Numbered from the stretch's first letter, positions 1-20,157 are shown. The stretch: 64,000 nt of DNA from Phoenix dactylifera (GCF_009389715.1 NC_052395.1:19991993-20055992); one strand, 5' to 3'. Program-made: numbers and translations. Notes: generated by a model from the sequence alone, not told the origin.

Positions 1-1546
1 AAACTTTCCCCTATGAATGCAATTACTGTATCAATGGATTGATTTGGCTCAACCTTTCATACAAGGAAGCAATGCTCCATCCAAATATGTTTGGTCTAAC
101 AATAGGCCAGATTTGTTGAACATGTAGCCACCAGCACATCCTCCCAATACGCAAATGGCCCCAACACCCAAATGATAGATTTTTAGGTAAAAAGCCTAAT
201 GTAATTGGAATCAATTGGTAATACTTGGATTGTTCAGTTATTGGAATCAATGGGCATCAACTGTCATCCTTGATCCCTAAAAAATTCTTTCCAATCAAAG
301 GGTCAACTACAGGTCTACAATGATGGGCATTTTGTCACACTTATGGTTTCTAGTCCCTTCAGGATCCAAATCATGGTCTCAAGACTCTCCTCTTGAAACT
401 CATATATCTCCACAGCTAGCTAGTGGATGCCTTGGCATCTATTTTTCATTTATGTACCAAAGAACGTTCGAGGTGAAAAAAGACCCACATGACTGAGGCT
501 CTCATTCTCCACATATACAAACAACCTTTTAAGGGTAAAAGAAATATATATTGATATAATACAAAGGGAAAAGTTTTCCAAGCAAATAGGCTGCCCTTTG
601 AGCTCAATATATGAAAAATATTATAATCATCTGAATGTACAGCCCCAATTCCAGTCCGGCAAAAAATGGTAACTTTCATGAAAAATGATAGCTCACAAAT
701 CTCTTCCCAGCTAACTGATACAAGAACGAAAAAGTTAGCGTAATATTTTTCCTTAAAAAAGAGACATTCAAGATCATGCGAAGCCCATAAACCTCCCAGA
801 ATCATTAATCCAATGTCCATGGAAATCTCATCAGAAATCAGCAGCCAATTATCTCATTGCGTACCGGTAATCCTGCCTGTTGGGATTTTCCGCAGGATTG
901 GGTTAGGATTTACCAAAAGGAAAAATATTACAACCCTATTTAGGCATATTCAAAACTAAAAGAGGAGCGGCGACGACGAGCCAAGAAATGGACCTTTGTA
1001 CAAATCTTAGACTGTCTAACTTAGAATTTTCCATGTTTAGGTCTAAGGGCAAAAAAAAAAACAAAAACAAAAAAAGAACGAAAAGATCCAAGCAAAAGCG
1101 CATTACAAACTAAACTAAAAGGAACAGGAAAAGGAAGTAGAAGGAATTGGGTATTTGCCTGATGGAAGTGGAACGGGAATCAGAGACGGACGGCCTCGGA
1201 GACATCATATTGAGATTTCCGTCTGCTCCCAGGGGTTTAATGAGAGATCAAACGAAGGAGAAGACAGCAGAACAATTGGATTTCTTCTTCCTTACTGCTG
1301 CCGCTGCTCGGCCTTCTTCGGACGATTTCGAGGGGAAGACCCGAGGATGGCCCGGGGTTCAAGAAACGGGCACGCGAAGCCAATCTCGCGTGCGAGGCCT
1401 CTCCGATTCCATGTAAAGTGAATCCTGTAGCACGTGAGATGCTCTGAGTTCAGCCTTCTTCAGGGGTAAGCCACCGGAGATCCAAAAAAAAACAAACCCT
1501 ACATTTCAACGAGATACTTGCGGGCATGAAAGCTAACTCGAGTCCA
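1..1546. other. Intergenic, no recognisable gene; GC-rich patch at about 1150-1430
   Basis: No open frame here resembles a protein family I know; the longest (446-820, minus, 124 codons) has low-complexity, intron-like composition. The patch at about 1150-1430 is clearly richer in G+C and CpG than its surroundings. It could be an old promoter, first exon or 5' UTR, but no splice-supported coding frame can be followed from it. It contains a short perfect inverted repeat, CACGCGA..TCGCGTG, around 1372-1393. Confidence 0.5.
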
Positions 1547-2080
1547 TGTCACCTTTTTTTTCTTTCTTTCTTTCTTTTTATTATTATTTTTTTATTTTTT
1601 TTATTTTTTTAACAGTGGTATCACATATAATGTGTAAAGATATAACCAAAAAAAATCAAAAAATAAAACATCACGCAGAGCACTAGGCAACTCCGCTTCG
1701 CCCATTCATATATGCGCCTCTAAGTGGTTAGCAACAAAGGAGGCCATCCAATCCACAGCCCCATTCACCTCACGGAATACATGTTCCGCCTGAATGACCA
1801 TCCCATCTTGAACCAAGACTCGAATATTCCTCAGCAGCGGGTAGTAGTCGCCGACCCCCCTAACATCTGCAAAATCCACCTAATGATCGTTGCAGAGTCA
1901 CCCTTCAAAAGGATCCTCCTCGCCCATAAAGCACGCCTAATATAACACAATCCGGATCCAACCGCTCACAACTCCGCCTCTAGCACCGAGGTGTCAAATA
2001 ACCGGCATCCTCAAACAGCAATCATTCTTGAATTTGGGCCTCTAACAACAAAGCCCGCATCTCCTCTCATGCAGGACGTA
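1547..2080 (-). mobile_element. LINE (L1-like) 3' end, RNase H-like region
   Basis: On the minus strand, about 1690-2080 reads as fragments typical of the C-terminal RNase H domain of plant LINEs: LEGDSATIIRWILQML-like and AEHVFREVNGAVDWMASFVA-like words, broken by stops and frame changes. At its downstream end (plus-strand 1550-1612) there is a long T-rich run, which on the minus strand is the A-rich tail expected of a LINE. Only the 3' part is present, consistent with the usual 5' truncation. A second related fragment lies at about 25850-26165. Family membership is inferred from the motif words only. Confidence 0.65.
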
Positions 2081-3510
2081 ACCAGGGGCGACGTGACAGG
2101 ATAATATTTTAAAATATTATATATCACATTTAGATTAGTCTTGATCACAAATAGGTGCAACTCTTATTCCAATTGGTTATAATGCACACGCTTATGCGCC
2201 AGAATTATGCAGGTAATATTTTGAAATGCTGTAATATTGATCAACTTGGCTTCAATACGAAGAGATCTCAATAACTACTGAGAAAATAGAACCATGTCGC
2301 TCCATACTTCAAAGATCTCGTGCAAGCTTTGGCATCGTCTTTCTGCGATATTCTACATAATTGACCCTGGCTTTTCAACAACTATAGTCCACAACTCTCA
2401 AACGTACATAATACTCCAAAAATCTTAAAAGAAATGCTGCAAACTTAATATTTTATCCATAATTTGCATTTGTTATTTATGATAGTCATGTGCAATTCAC
2501 TGCTCCTGATGATGAGACGAGAATAATGAAAACTGATAAGCCGGACAATCGACACCCCACCAATAGCATGCAATAATCAAGCAATTTTGTAAGCAACGGC
2601 AATGTCATGCTCATTTTGTACCATTGAGAGAGTAAGTGACCGTTATAGGGATCAAATAAATAGTTGTAATATTGGTAGTATAATGATGTTTGCAATAAGT
2701 ATTTGTAATATTCGTAGTATAATGATGAGCAAACAATGTGCAGGGACATGCACAGGAATAACGTTCCCCCATCCTCAATACTCATGAAGAAGGGGTAATC
2801 TTTTTCTTTTTTAGGGATTGAAAAATCTCTGATTCATTGTACATATCTATTTTAGATAGAAATTCCGCGTAAAGTAAAAAAAATACAAACGATCTTGAAC
2901 TTAAATATCTGACCATACATATATATATTACAATAAAAAAAAGAGGATTTTCAATGCGAGATATAAAAATATATTTGACACTTATTTATTCTTAGAATGT
3001 CCCAACTAAACTAAACAGTTCTTTGGAAGAAATTATTTTTAGAATACCAATATATCTTTGGGTTAAAACTCCTACAATCTTACTAATCAAGCATTTAGAA
3101 TTCCCCAAATCTCTAGGAAACTCGTATTCATAGGCTCTTTCTACACTCGAACTCCCCTATCTCATTGATTCTTTAGAGGATGGCACTCTTAGTAGGGCAT
3201 TCTAAGAATAATAATAACACTGTGGGATAAAGGATCATTATTCCATACTCAAAGATTTAAGGAGTACCTCTGGAGTACCTGTGGAAGATCAAAAAAAGAA
3301 CAAGCAAATCAACAGGATAAAAGCTTGACAAATTAACACGTATTTTCATTAAAAAAGGATCTGCATCGAGGGCTGAACAAGTGACAACATCCCAGTACAT
3401 ATGAAAGCTCAATACCACCGATGAATACAGAGAGTAGTTTGTATTATAATATAGAGAACTCCTTGAACTGGTAGTCCCTCCATAGATTCACTGGCCGATG
3501 GCCACTCTGG
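2081..3510. other. Intergenic, AT-rich, no gene seen
   Basis: No coding frame with family resemblance. The only structure noted is a short tandem duplication of about 40 bp around 2660-2735, built on a word reading GTAATATT(G/C)GTAGTATAATGATG. Confidence 0.5.
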
Positions 3511-3625
3511 CTTCCCAAGATGCAACACATAGTTTAGCTTAGCCTTGAAGATGCAACACTACTTTGTTCAGCCTTCCAAGATGCAACACTACTTTGTTCA
3601 GCCTTCCAAGATGCAACACTAGTTG
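3511..3625. repeat. 30-bp minisatellite, about 3.7 copies
   Basis: The unit begins GCCTTCCAAGATGCAACACT and continues with a variable tail (ACTTTGTTCA in two copies). Copies start near 3511, 3542, 3571 and 3601; the last is partial and the first diverged. The two central copies are identical, so at least one duplication is recent. Confidence 0.85.
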
Positions 3626-4389
3626 GCTGGCTAAGCTGGCTATCCCATGGAAGTCATATTGTTGCTCTACAAGTAGCTTCCCACTTTTCCTTCTTTTTTA
3701 TTCTATGTTGTGATCTCCCCCATCTCAAAGGTCTCAAAAGATACACTTCGGGCAGGATGACAGAAAACAAGGATAAGTAGAAGAATGAAGAACTACAGCA
3801 TCAGCAGCTTGCCCCGTCAACAAGCTCCACACTTCTTTGCCCACTAGTTCTCCGTACATGAACTGAACATGACAAAATTAACAAATGATAATAATGATGA
3901 AGAAAGAAAAATAAAGGACAGCTCTAATCCCATTTGCATGCATAAAGATAACAGAACCAAGTGGTGTGGCTCGCTAGGATGCAGACTTGAACCTCATTAC
4001 TTCAGCTTAAGAAAGTTTATGTTCTGATGAAAATAAATAATAGAGATGTTAGTTTGACTTGGAAACAAGAAAGCACTACAACTACAACCTGAATCCTCAT
4101 ATCATTCACCAAGAGACATCATTCCAATACGTCTCTAAGCTTCAGAGCATGTGACAGTACTTTATTGTATGTGGTGGCTGGACAGCTAATTAAGTTTTAA
4201 AGAATTCCATCATTAATCAACAGGTGATATTACGTCATTGCCAATGTATATTTAAATGTATTGATTCTATTTGACTCACGCTTAACTAATGGCACAATAA
4301 CAATGTAACATGACATGTGAATTCCTCTAGTGATGCATAATTATATCAGTCATAGTCTCATGGACATTCATCTTCACTTACTCGTCATA
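3626..4389. other. Intergenic, no gene seen
   Basis: AT-rich sequence with no recognisable protein-coding, RNA or transposon signal beyond its neighbours. Confidence 0.45.
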
Positions 4390-4870
4390 CATACTAATAC
4401 CCCCTCTCAAGCTGTAGAATAGAATCAATTATGCTCAGTTTGAAACTAATAATCTTCAACCATACATACAGAACAGGTTTAGTTAGCATATCAAGCAACT
4501 GAGATCAGACATGGCAAGGTGCAGTAATCTATTAACAGACCAGTACAAAAGACCCGGTTGCTAGCCATGTGAACAACACCTGTTTGTAACATAGAAAAAT
4601 AGAAAAGGGATAGATAGTGAAACCAAAATGCCAATCTCAAACAGAAGTGATATGAGCCAAATCGGCTTGTGCATAGCTAAAGCAGTTGCCCAATTTTCAG
4701 CTTCCGCATTAGATCCATCCTCCCAATCACACATGTACAGATATACAATATCCGGATGCCGATATTCTAGCAAAAGGGAAGTACAGTTTGTGGTGCCAAA
4801 TAGGTCCAGAATTGTGTGCTTGGTTTGCATGCATGAGCATGAATAAAGTGCCTGAAGCACTTGTGTACAT
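4390..4870 (-). mobile_element. Fossil Copia (Ty1-like) fragment, RNase H end of pol
   Basis: Minus-strand translation gives words typical of the C-terminal RNase H part of Copia pol, such as a KPIWLISLLFEIGI-like stretch and a heavily worn pre-terminal region. A purine-rich stretch (minus strand CTTGAGAGGGGGTAT at about 4400) resembles the tract that precedes a 3' LTR. No LTR could be delimited. It is short, clearly broken and old. The assignment rests on motif similarity only. Confidence 0.5.
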
Positions 4871-5385
4871 GCACATAGATTGCGCATGGCTTCAGGTGAG
4901 TTCATTGCAAGCTTGAGACTCCAGCAATAACACAATGCATTCTCAATCACGCGGATACTTTGTTTTAACTTTTAGCAACTTGAACCTAATACAACAGTAA
5001 ACCTAAATTAAGTCAGAAAGCAGGTCCAAATAATGTCTGAACCACTTGCAGGTCTAGAATGTGGTCTGCAACAAGGCTGCTCCATGGTTAAGTCCAGTCC
5101 TCGGCTACTCATGCTGCTTGCTTTGTACCTAACTAAAGATGCAAGAGGGTAAAAAGATTCATACCCAAAGCAGCATTTTTCATAATATGTACCCCATTCA
5201 AGTTCCAACAATTCATGATGTACTAATAAGAATTCATGGGGACAGTTCGCAGAGTAAACTTAAAAATAGAACCTTTCTAAGTGGATTTGAAAGCAAGAAA
5301 GCAGATTTTATACAATTATCTAGTGTGGATCTAAGGGTTAAAAGCAAGAAGTTTGTAGATTGAACAAGATAGACACAAAATGCAC

Positions 5386-5976
5386 CTCAATGCTGACAAA
5401 CCAACAAAGGGCCTTGAATTCTGTAAGAGCAATCGCCACCTCGGGCTTATGGTTACAATCCTTATAGGGTTTGGCCTTGTCTTGTGCAACATTGTAGCTA
5501 ATTCCTTGTCGGGGTGGGCCTGTGTCGATAATGCCTTGGCTACCGATAGAACCTGGATCACAAACTGACCACAATAAATTCAAAGAAACCTAGAATAAAG
5601 AAACAAAAATGAATTTAAAAAAAAAAAAAAAGAAACACAGGAATTTGGAAATTAGGATAGAGGAGAAGGAAAGAAACTACCTTGAACAAGAAGGGAAGAT
5701 CATTCCCCCACCTCTCCACGACCTTCTCTCCCAGCATGCTAGGGTTCTCCGCAATGCACGACTTCAAGGCAACAAGATCGAGGTTTGGACCTTCCGGCTC
5801 GTGCAGGACCACGAAGGGCGGCCCAGACTCGTGATTTCCCATCCAGAACTCGGCATAGGGCTTGTTCGGCTCGATCTCCGCCACGGAAATCCTGGAGGCG
5901 GGCCTCGCGACCCATTCATCACCGAGGCGCCCTGGACCGAGCATCTCAGCCGCAGGGGCCTCGTCGAGGCCTCCAT
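5386..5976 (-). pseudogene. PMI: Mannose-6-phosphate isomerase 5' fragment (exons 1-2), pseudogene
   Basis: Phosphomannose isomerase type I is a cytosolic zinc enzyme that interconverts mannose-6-P and fructose-6-P, feeding GDP-mannose and ascorbate synthesis. Exon 1 (5681-5976) starts MEASTRPLRLRCSVQ. After a frame change it continues with KPYAEFWMGNHESGP, then GEKVVERWGNDLPFLFK before a GT donor. Exon 2 (5386-5552) has a clean AG acceptor and encodes LSVAKALSTQAHPDKELA, which carries the QAHP zinc-ligand motif. It changes frame once more before NHKPEVAIALTEFKALC and ends at a GT donor. Two defects are visible: loss of the NYDWG-type residues after CSVQ with a frameshift, and a one-base loss near PNPYKD in exon 2. 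The remaining exons (about three quarters of a roughly 430-aa protein) were not found downstream. Retained introns argue for a truncated DNA duplication, not a retrocopy. Assembly error is a weaker alternative. Confidence 0.88.
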
Positions 5977-8183
5977 TTCCGGGTCCTCTGCTCAAGCGAG
6001 ACGCCTAAAACCCTAGTAAGTAGAAAGCGGCAGCGAGAAGAAGCGGAGGAGGATACCCTTTTGGAAGCTCCTTTATGCGAAGTTCCGCCACCTTTTTTGC
6101 CCCTTGGAACCCTGAAGAACTTTTCCGCCCCTCATCATTTTGATCTACTTCCTCCAATGCAATGCCGGCCCTGATTCCACTCGCCATATGGAAATAAAAA
6201 TGGGAAAAATTAGTATATAATTTTTTGGTAAAAAATTATTAAATCACTTCAAAGCAAATACATGCATGTAAATAATCTTGCGACGCTTACAAGTACTATG
6301 TACAATTTTTAACTCATGATACATCTACTATTCCACTTCATGTTTAGATCAATCGGAAATGACGTCTTCGGGTGAATTGGTCATAATTTACATTGGCGTT
6401 TACAACTTTTTGCCGCCAATAATCTCTTCTGTTACATTAACCATAGTGTCGTGTCTCTACTTTTCGAATCAAAGTCTTCGGTTTAGACTTACCTGAACTA
6501 CGAACCAATGCACATATTGGAGATTACACCTTTTTATCTTTTCTTTTTTTTTTTTTCTATATACCATTCTAGCATGAGTGCAATCAGTAAAATTAAGTGA
6601 AAAAAAAGAGAAAGCGGTGCAAGGATATCCTCCTGATAAGACCAAAGAATTTTTCTTGAATGTTAAGCAGTCAAGGAGGCAACTCAGCCAACAATTGATA
6701 CTTTTGATAAAGATCATAAATAACTGTTAGATGGAGTATCTAATTTAGTTTCCATTTGTGACTCTCGGAGAGCAAGTGTTTTAAGAGAGGTCTGGGTGTT
6801 TTCATTGTTAGTTTGGGCAGATGCAGTTTGATTCTAGCTTTGAGTGCGCTAATCTTTATGATGATTTCTATGATTCAATAACAAAGTATCTATCCATCCA
6901 ATAAATGATAACACAGTTTACACAGATGACGTGAAAATTACTAATCAATAATTAATAATGCCCAAGACATACTAGAACATATATTTAACTGATTAAGGAA
7001 TAACAGTAAACCAATTGCAACCAGGCAAGATAATGTTTCTGATGAGTACTTTGACATGAAAAGACACCCTGATAACATCAATGTTCTGATCATTGGCATT
7101 TCACAGTTTGCCTAATGAATGCTAAACGTATAGCTTTTCTATGCTTTTTTTCTATTAGATACTGGAACTGATATCATTAGGAAATAAGAATATATTGCTG
7201 TGGTGTATGAGCAAGCCTAGAGGTATAGAAACATTTGTTGTGCCTTGCTAAAAAATCCCTGTTCATTGTTACCACCGTTGGCAAGATAATTTCCCTGTAA
7301 CTGGTCTGTAGAACTTCTTTGCCCTATTTCCTAGGCAAACAACAAGCCTCTCTCCCGCTTTCTAGATAAAGCAGTAAAAATTTCCTGGTGCAAAAGCTGC
7401 AGCAGTTCATAAGCAACTTCTTTAGCTGCGCCACCAGCTTCAATGTTTTGCTTAGAGGACAGGCAGCGAGCTGGTGGAAGGGCTCTCTCCTTGGGTGGAA
7501 ATGGAGAGCTGTAAGTATGGCAATTTCATTTTGTACATATCTCAATTTCAATGTGCAAGTTTGCCTCCATAATCGTGAACAGTTACAATATGCACAAGGT
7601 CATATGCCAATAGTTAAATCAAAATGAAAACGACAGTAAAAAATCATGAAGCAGTGTTCATCATCGTGCTAATGTTCCCACTTTTTTTGGCTGAGGATGC
7701 TGAATTATGGATTTCCCTTGCCTGCATTTTGTGCCGGATTTTCATCAAATAATTTGCAAAGTGTCGTCATCAAGTATTGTTATTAATAAGATTATAAAAT
7801 CGGACTTTTATCTTCCAATAACATTGTCAATGCTTGTTAATCGAGCTTCCAATGACAACCTCATGTCAAGTATCCAAATTTATGTGCTTAAAAAAAATGG
7901 ACAAATACCTAAAACAACAGGAAGTTATGACAACCAGCAAACAGAAAATGTTGCCGAGTATAAACACAGACACATAGCATCAAGCCATCAGCACTGCATA
8001 ACAAGTCTCAGATTTGCATAGGCAACTTATTTTAAGAATAGAACCAAGGTTTATGACTACAAGCATTACATGAAACAGAATGCCCATAAGATGTTCCCAA
8101 ACAACAAGAAGGAACAATATAAGATAGTTCAAAAATATTCAAGGTATCATACATAGCAACCCTGCAGCCATATCTGTGACAGC
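5977..8183. other. Upstream flank of the PMI pseudogene and 3' flank of the V-ATPase G gene
   Basis: About 5977-6180 is GC-rich and looks like the former 5' UTR and promoter of the PMI fragment on the minus strand. About 6190-8183 is AT-rich and without recognisable genes; its last few hundred bases should hold the 3' UTR of the V-ATPase G gene, but I could not fix a poly(A) site. Confidence 0.4.
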
Positions 8184-14316
<6,133 letters not shown>

Positions 14317-16341
14317 TTTTGGTAGCTAGCTGAAAAGTAAAAGTGCATAATTTGCCTAAATATCATAGAAAAGAGAAAAGGAGTATACCAAAGCTAATGT
14401 AGAAACATAATAATTCTGCAATTCAAGCTTGACACTCTTTGACTCTGAATACTGGATATTTAACACGAAAAATTATCATTTTGCAGAAGAATCAGAGAGT
14501 TTTAGCCATGCAGCAGTGAGACAATGTAGTCAATTTGATGTCTTTGTCCTCAAAGTCATTTTTGTTGCATAGTAAGTATATCTGGACTCAAAAGTCTTAA
14601 GAGTTGTTGATGACAATTTGCAAGCTTTTAAGTGGAGAAGAATGATTTTAAAAGCACCCAATGATGCTAAGCATAATCCAGGTAATTGCCATCATGCAGA
14701 TGCGAAACTACCATCTTGAATGAGTCTAAAAAATTATCATTATATACAGATGATTTTCACCTTTGAGCAAGGTGGTATGCATATCACCATACGGATTCGA
14801 AAGGCCAACTCCAATGTAGAACAAGAAAACAAGAAAATAAACAAAAAAAAAGAAGAAAGAAATGATTGCCTTATCACCATATTCGACGATCACATGATTG
14901 TTTTGATGACAAAGATAACCCAAATTATAGATGTGAAAAAGGAACTATCTTTAGTATGGGTTCACACTGTTAAAGCATCATAGCTACCCTCCAAAAGAAT
15001 AGGTTTCATATATCATTTAAACTCGTGATCTACTAATCAGAAATCAATTCACACCCACTAAATTAGAGGGGGGAAGGCAGCAGAAGTATTGTTAAATAAA
15101 GTAGCACATTGATTAAATGTACAGACAGGATACCTATTGGAATTTCAGTGGTAAAACGCTCTAAATCTCATAATCTTTAATACTGAAGTTAAGATGGCAC
15201 CCCAAAATTTGTAGCAGTTATTAAACACCAACCATCAACATCCAAACCAATTAAAACAAAATGATAATTCACCTAGTTCTTTGATTTCTTGTCAAGGAAC
15301 TACAGTTTTCAATATCTGATCAACAGGGTAAGCACATGTAAGGCACACAAAACCCCACAAGATAAATTACTTTCTGCAAAGAAGTGTTAAGAAGAATGGA
15401 AAAATAAAAGGAAGAAGAAGAAGATGAAACCAAAATCAGACATGGGTGACAACACTCCCAACTCATGAAACCCAATATGATTCAGTCAATACCATCACTA
15501 TCTTTCTGTTCCAACCTTTTCCCTTTTGATGGAAATAACGAACCGGACCCTGTGTAGTACATTGCCAAAAAAAGGTTTTACCAAGGAATTCAGCCTAAAA
15601 GACTCTGGAAAAGACAAGCTCACTATACCAACCAAAGCTCACCATCAGGACATACTGTTGAGCAGAATAATCCACCAGATCCACCATCCTACTAAACCCT
15701 AAGACAAAGAACAGATTGACATAGACACCCAAGATAAAGTCCAGTGGGGATAAAAGTAAAAAAAAAAAAAATCAGGGCCCGGCCAGAAATAGTCACATAC
15801 TTCGACAGGATTTACTATCATAGGGTTCTAAACTGAGATCCATCGGAACAACAGTAATTTCTGATAGGCAGGAAGAAAAGTAAGATAATTCTCCGTTAAA
15901 ACAACATCAAGAAAAAAAATAAAAAAACAGAGTTTCAAGCAAATAAACTTCAGAATCAACGATTGCTACATTGAAAATAAACTTCAGAAACAACAACGGA
16001 AGTAAAAACACTTCCCATTAACCAAAAAGCCCCAAAAACTTTGGGCAGCAAAAGCCGGGACAAAAGGGTGCCTTTAATCAGTAAAACATAAATTCGTCAT
16101 CTTACAAGATTTTTTTTTACTTTTTTAAGAAACTTCGCCCAAAAAATTTCAGGCGGCAAAACAAATCAGAGAAAGAACAAGATCTATATCACACCACAGA
16201 TCGATGGATCAGCAAGGAGAAATCAAAGCCAACAACACCAAACTAGCGGTCATAGAAGTAGTATTACAACAGAAAAATTGGAGAAAAATCAGGGCACGGA
16301 AGTTTCGGAGACGAGAGAGGGATTGGGGGACGGACACGTAC

Positions 16342-16400
16342 CAACGGAATCGGGCCCTTTCCGAATTGGGTTGATTGGGTTCATTCGAGGTCATCGGCGT
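16342..16400 (-). promoter_or_regulatory. Probable 5' UTR leader exon and promoter of the V-ATPase G gene
   Basis: On the minus strand a GC-rich leader ends CCGTTG, followed by a GTACGTG donor. It would splice to the TTTTCAG acceptor at 14330, just before the start codon. The GC-rich, CpG-bearing stretch extends to about 16630 and would serve as promoter. I cannot place the transcription start; the leader's upstream edge is approximate. Confidence 0.55.
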
Positions 16401-19400
16401 TGCCTAATATACGTCCGTTAAAGGGCCAGGGGAGGCAGGGGTATTACGGGAATAAAAATTAAAAAGAAAATGACTGAAATGCCCTCAATGACGAGTGTGG
16501 CTCTTCTGCGACGATGCGGACCGGATCATTGGAGCCGCCGGATTCTGATCCCACGGTCGATGGATCGCCGTAACCTGCTGAAGCAGACGGCATCAGCGAC
16601 CGTGAAGCAAAATGATATGGGGCGCCAATTATGGTTAGAAGATAATAACCACCCACCTCCAGTGTAACGTAACGTATTAATTTTTATATACCAATACCAT
16701 GCACCGCATGACAAAATAAATATTTCACGTACACATAACTATACAAAAATGAGCTCCCTGATTAAGCTTGATATTTATAAAATTAATACCACATACTATT
16801 TGTCTCCTATTTTGAGCATGACCAATAATTCTATCACTGTAATTACGGAATATAAATTGGGCTATGGATGTTCTATGGTGAATAGGGATTTCTCTAGTTG
16901 ATAAAGCTTGAGTTAGCTTTCGTATTACAAAATCAGACCCGATCTTCTATTTAGAGCTTAGAATGTTCCTTATCTTTTTTTTAAAAAAAGAAAAAGAAAA
17001 GCCAAAAAAAGAGGAGCATGTCCAGGTTTTGGTTTCCTAGTCAAGTGAGCTCCCCAAATTTATAAACAACTTCATCCATTAGCATCACTAAATACATATG
17101 AACACCTAATTCTTGGTGAGAAAGATTAGCCCGAGTTGCAAATATCTAGCTAACATTTGCATCATATATGTAATATTTACTAATGCCAAGCAGGCACAAT
17201 GCACATGAATGCATACATAGATAGAACAAATAATCTTGGAGACATGCAATGAACATGAAAGAAGATATGGATGGTTTTGATTCCTTGTTTAAATAAAGAT
17301 TTTTTTGGTTATGTATCTAAATTGATAAATATGCTCTCATTTTCGGATCGTGATAAAGTTTTGTGCAGAAAGCCTTCGGATCACATGCCGCAACTACAAA
17401 GTTCGCCTACAAAGCCTTCCCATTGAAATGGAAGCTAATAATTTTGGACATATATGATGCATGTGAGGGGAAATATAAAGTTGACTGCTGATGGCTGATC
17501 AATTCAACTATTTGGTTTCACCTGCAAAGACTCACATGAGTCAGAACTGAACGTAAAACAGGTGTGGAGATGAACAAACAAGTCCAGTTAAACACCAAGT
17601 ATTAGCAAATTAATTTGTTGCATACTGATTCCCACATCCTCTACTTTGCTCCACTTGCTGATTTTGAGATCAAAAGAGCAGATTGGGACACCTTATGCTG
17701 CAATTCAGATTGTTAGTTGATGACAGAACAGTAGTGCTATACTGCTATCTCAGCTTGACCACACTACCTAACATGCAAAAGAAATGGCTGAGAAATTACC
17801 CAGCTCCCCAACTCCAAACAATCAGAAAGCCACATCTCTCCTCTTTACGTTTCCAGAGTTCCTTATTTTCTGATAAATGTACTGAGACAATTATCAATAT
17901 ACCCAATCTATTGGCCTCTATTTTTCATACTCGCAGAGAGAGAGAGAGAGAGGTGGGGGCTAAGGACAAGGAATGCAGTGTGTCTAATCTTTAATTATCC
18001 ACATAAACAAGCTAAAAGCAGCACCAAGCATGGGTCCAACAAAAGAATGAGTGGTATGTTCATCCATATACTGATTACTGAGTGAATACTTTTGAAGGCA
18101 GAGTAAAAATGGTTTGCAAGTCGGCGATTGCCCTTGAGACTTAAACCATTCCAAGTCCGGCTATGTGAATTAGAGTACTAAAAATCAAGGAAAGGGAAAT
18201 CAATTTCAAATGTAATAAGCCAGATCACTAGGATAAAAATAAATAGAGGTTCCAGGTTTGGAACTTGACACATAACTGGAAATGGTAACAAGGTAAACCT
18301 AGTTTGTGGTTCGGAGCCAACCCTGAATGAGAACAATGTCAATGGCCTTTGAAGCAACAAAATAAAAATAATGTGATTCGGTCTAAGCATGTTGGGTGAG
18401 CAGAAAAAAAAAGTTTCATGAACAGGAAACCAAAGTTTAATGCATGAAGGTGCTATTCTGGAACGCAGGTGATATATGACCCCGCAAAAAGAGGAAGGAC
18501 ATGAAATTCTAGCAATTATATAAAAGAATTAATTGCATTGGTAGAGACAAGATAATGAGCTAACACATTCAAGCTAATGTGTTTGATCAGATGGCTAAGG
18601 TTCTAGGAGCTTTAATGGTTTCTTGCATAACCTGGACCAAAAAACAGATACATGGAGCTTCAAACCTGGCTCACAACAATCTTTGATAAGTGTGCCCATT
18701 TTGTTCTGGAATCAATTTCTTCACAATCTATTGATTTCTAGACCACAAAAAGGAGGCTCATGCTGATAACCTTGAGCCAGGCGTAAAACTTAATTTGTCA
18801 GAAGCCTCAGTTTACAACTTTTCTCCATCTTTACCTTGTCCCCTACAGAAAAGCATGCAAATGGTCGACCTCTCGGCCTTGCTCAGTCTATGCAAGAAAT
18901 TCAAAGGCCACCAGCAAGATCAGGCTAAGACCAGTTAAGGGCAAAGGGGTTGTTGTATACTAGTTCTTTGCAATTCCAAACAATTAACTATTCACCCTTG
19001 CACCTGCACTTAGCATCTATTGTCACAGAATCATATATTGGCACCATGCTTGCTTAATTTTCATTCTCCTTCACTAGAGATGGATTCGTCACAAAGCAGA
19101 ACTTGGAAGATAAGCAAAGTAAAAACCTCTGAATAGCAAACTTGTATGATATTTTATCATGAAAAAATTGCAGAATATATTGAATAGAATTTCATGGTAT
19201 GATACATCATAGGATTTCAATGATAATACGGTTTGCACAGATATGTCAATCCAGGGGAACATTAGAAAGTTGGCTTTAATTGCTTATACCAGAGGTTCAC
19301 CACATACAGCTGATTGGGGCTTCACTTTCATCATGAACCAGTTCATTCTACAAGCACAAACATGTGAGCAATCATAGCTTTACTTCTGGTTTACTTCAGA

Positions 19401-20157
19401 ACAAGTTCACTGCATTTCATATCTTCCTGCTTTGGTTCATATAAACAGCATCCCACCAAAGTTGAGACCCTTTTTGTTACTTGGAAATATGTGATTATGG
19501 TTACAGAAACACCAGGAGTTTGCAACTTGTTACAGGGGTGATCAATCTCAGGAGACCTTTTTTTATTTCATTGCGCTGTTTCCACTATGAGAGGAGCACA
19601 GATAATTGGAACTGTAATTTTTCAAAGATTCACAAATAGATGAGAGACAGACACACAAGCTTCCTTGTTTCTTAAAAGTATTTGAACATACTTCTTTTCC
19701 AGCAAAACTGCTTCTAAGTACATCACTCCAGGTCATCAAAGAAAGGATTAACTTGAAACATAAGAAATAGACAAAGGCATTGGCCACGGCATTGTAAAAT
19801 TGTATACATTGAACGATGAATATTTTAAGTGCACAGATTTCATGTGTCATGAACAATGATTTTTAGTAATTATCATATATTATTTGCAAGAAAAATAAGA
19901 AGACAATAATGCAGTTTCCCTATATATGTGTCAAGTTGTTCTAACATTGATGCAATTGTGTATCTCGACACAAAATGTGTCTTTGCATTACTCTGAAAAA
20001 TATCATGTCAGCTTTTAGAATTATGATTTATAAGTGTGTGGCCTAATTAGAAGTAATGAATTGACAGTTCCCAACAACTATCATATTGTTTAACAGTTTT
20101 GTAGAGATTGTTCTTGGATGCACAAGAAAGTTACAGTAATTTTATTCATATGTGAAA

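Noticed and set aside
5008-5211. A further exon of the PMI pseudogene
   Set aside because: Its translation does not match any later PMI segment, and the flanking splice sites are not convincing.
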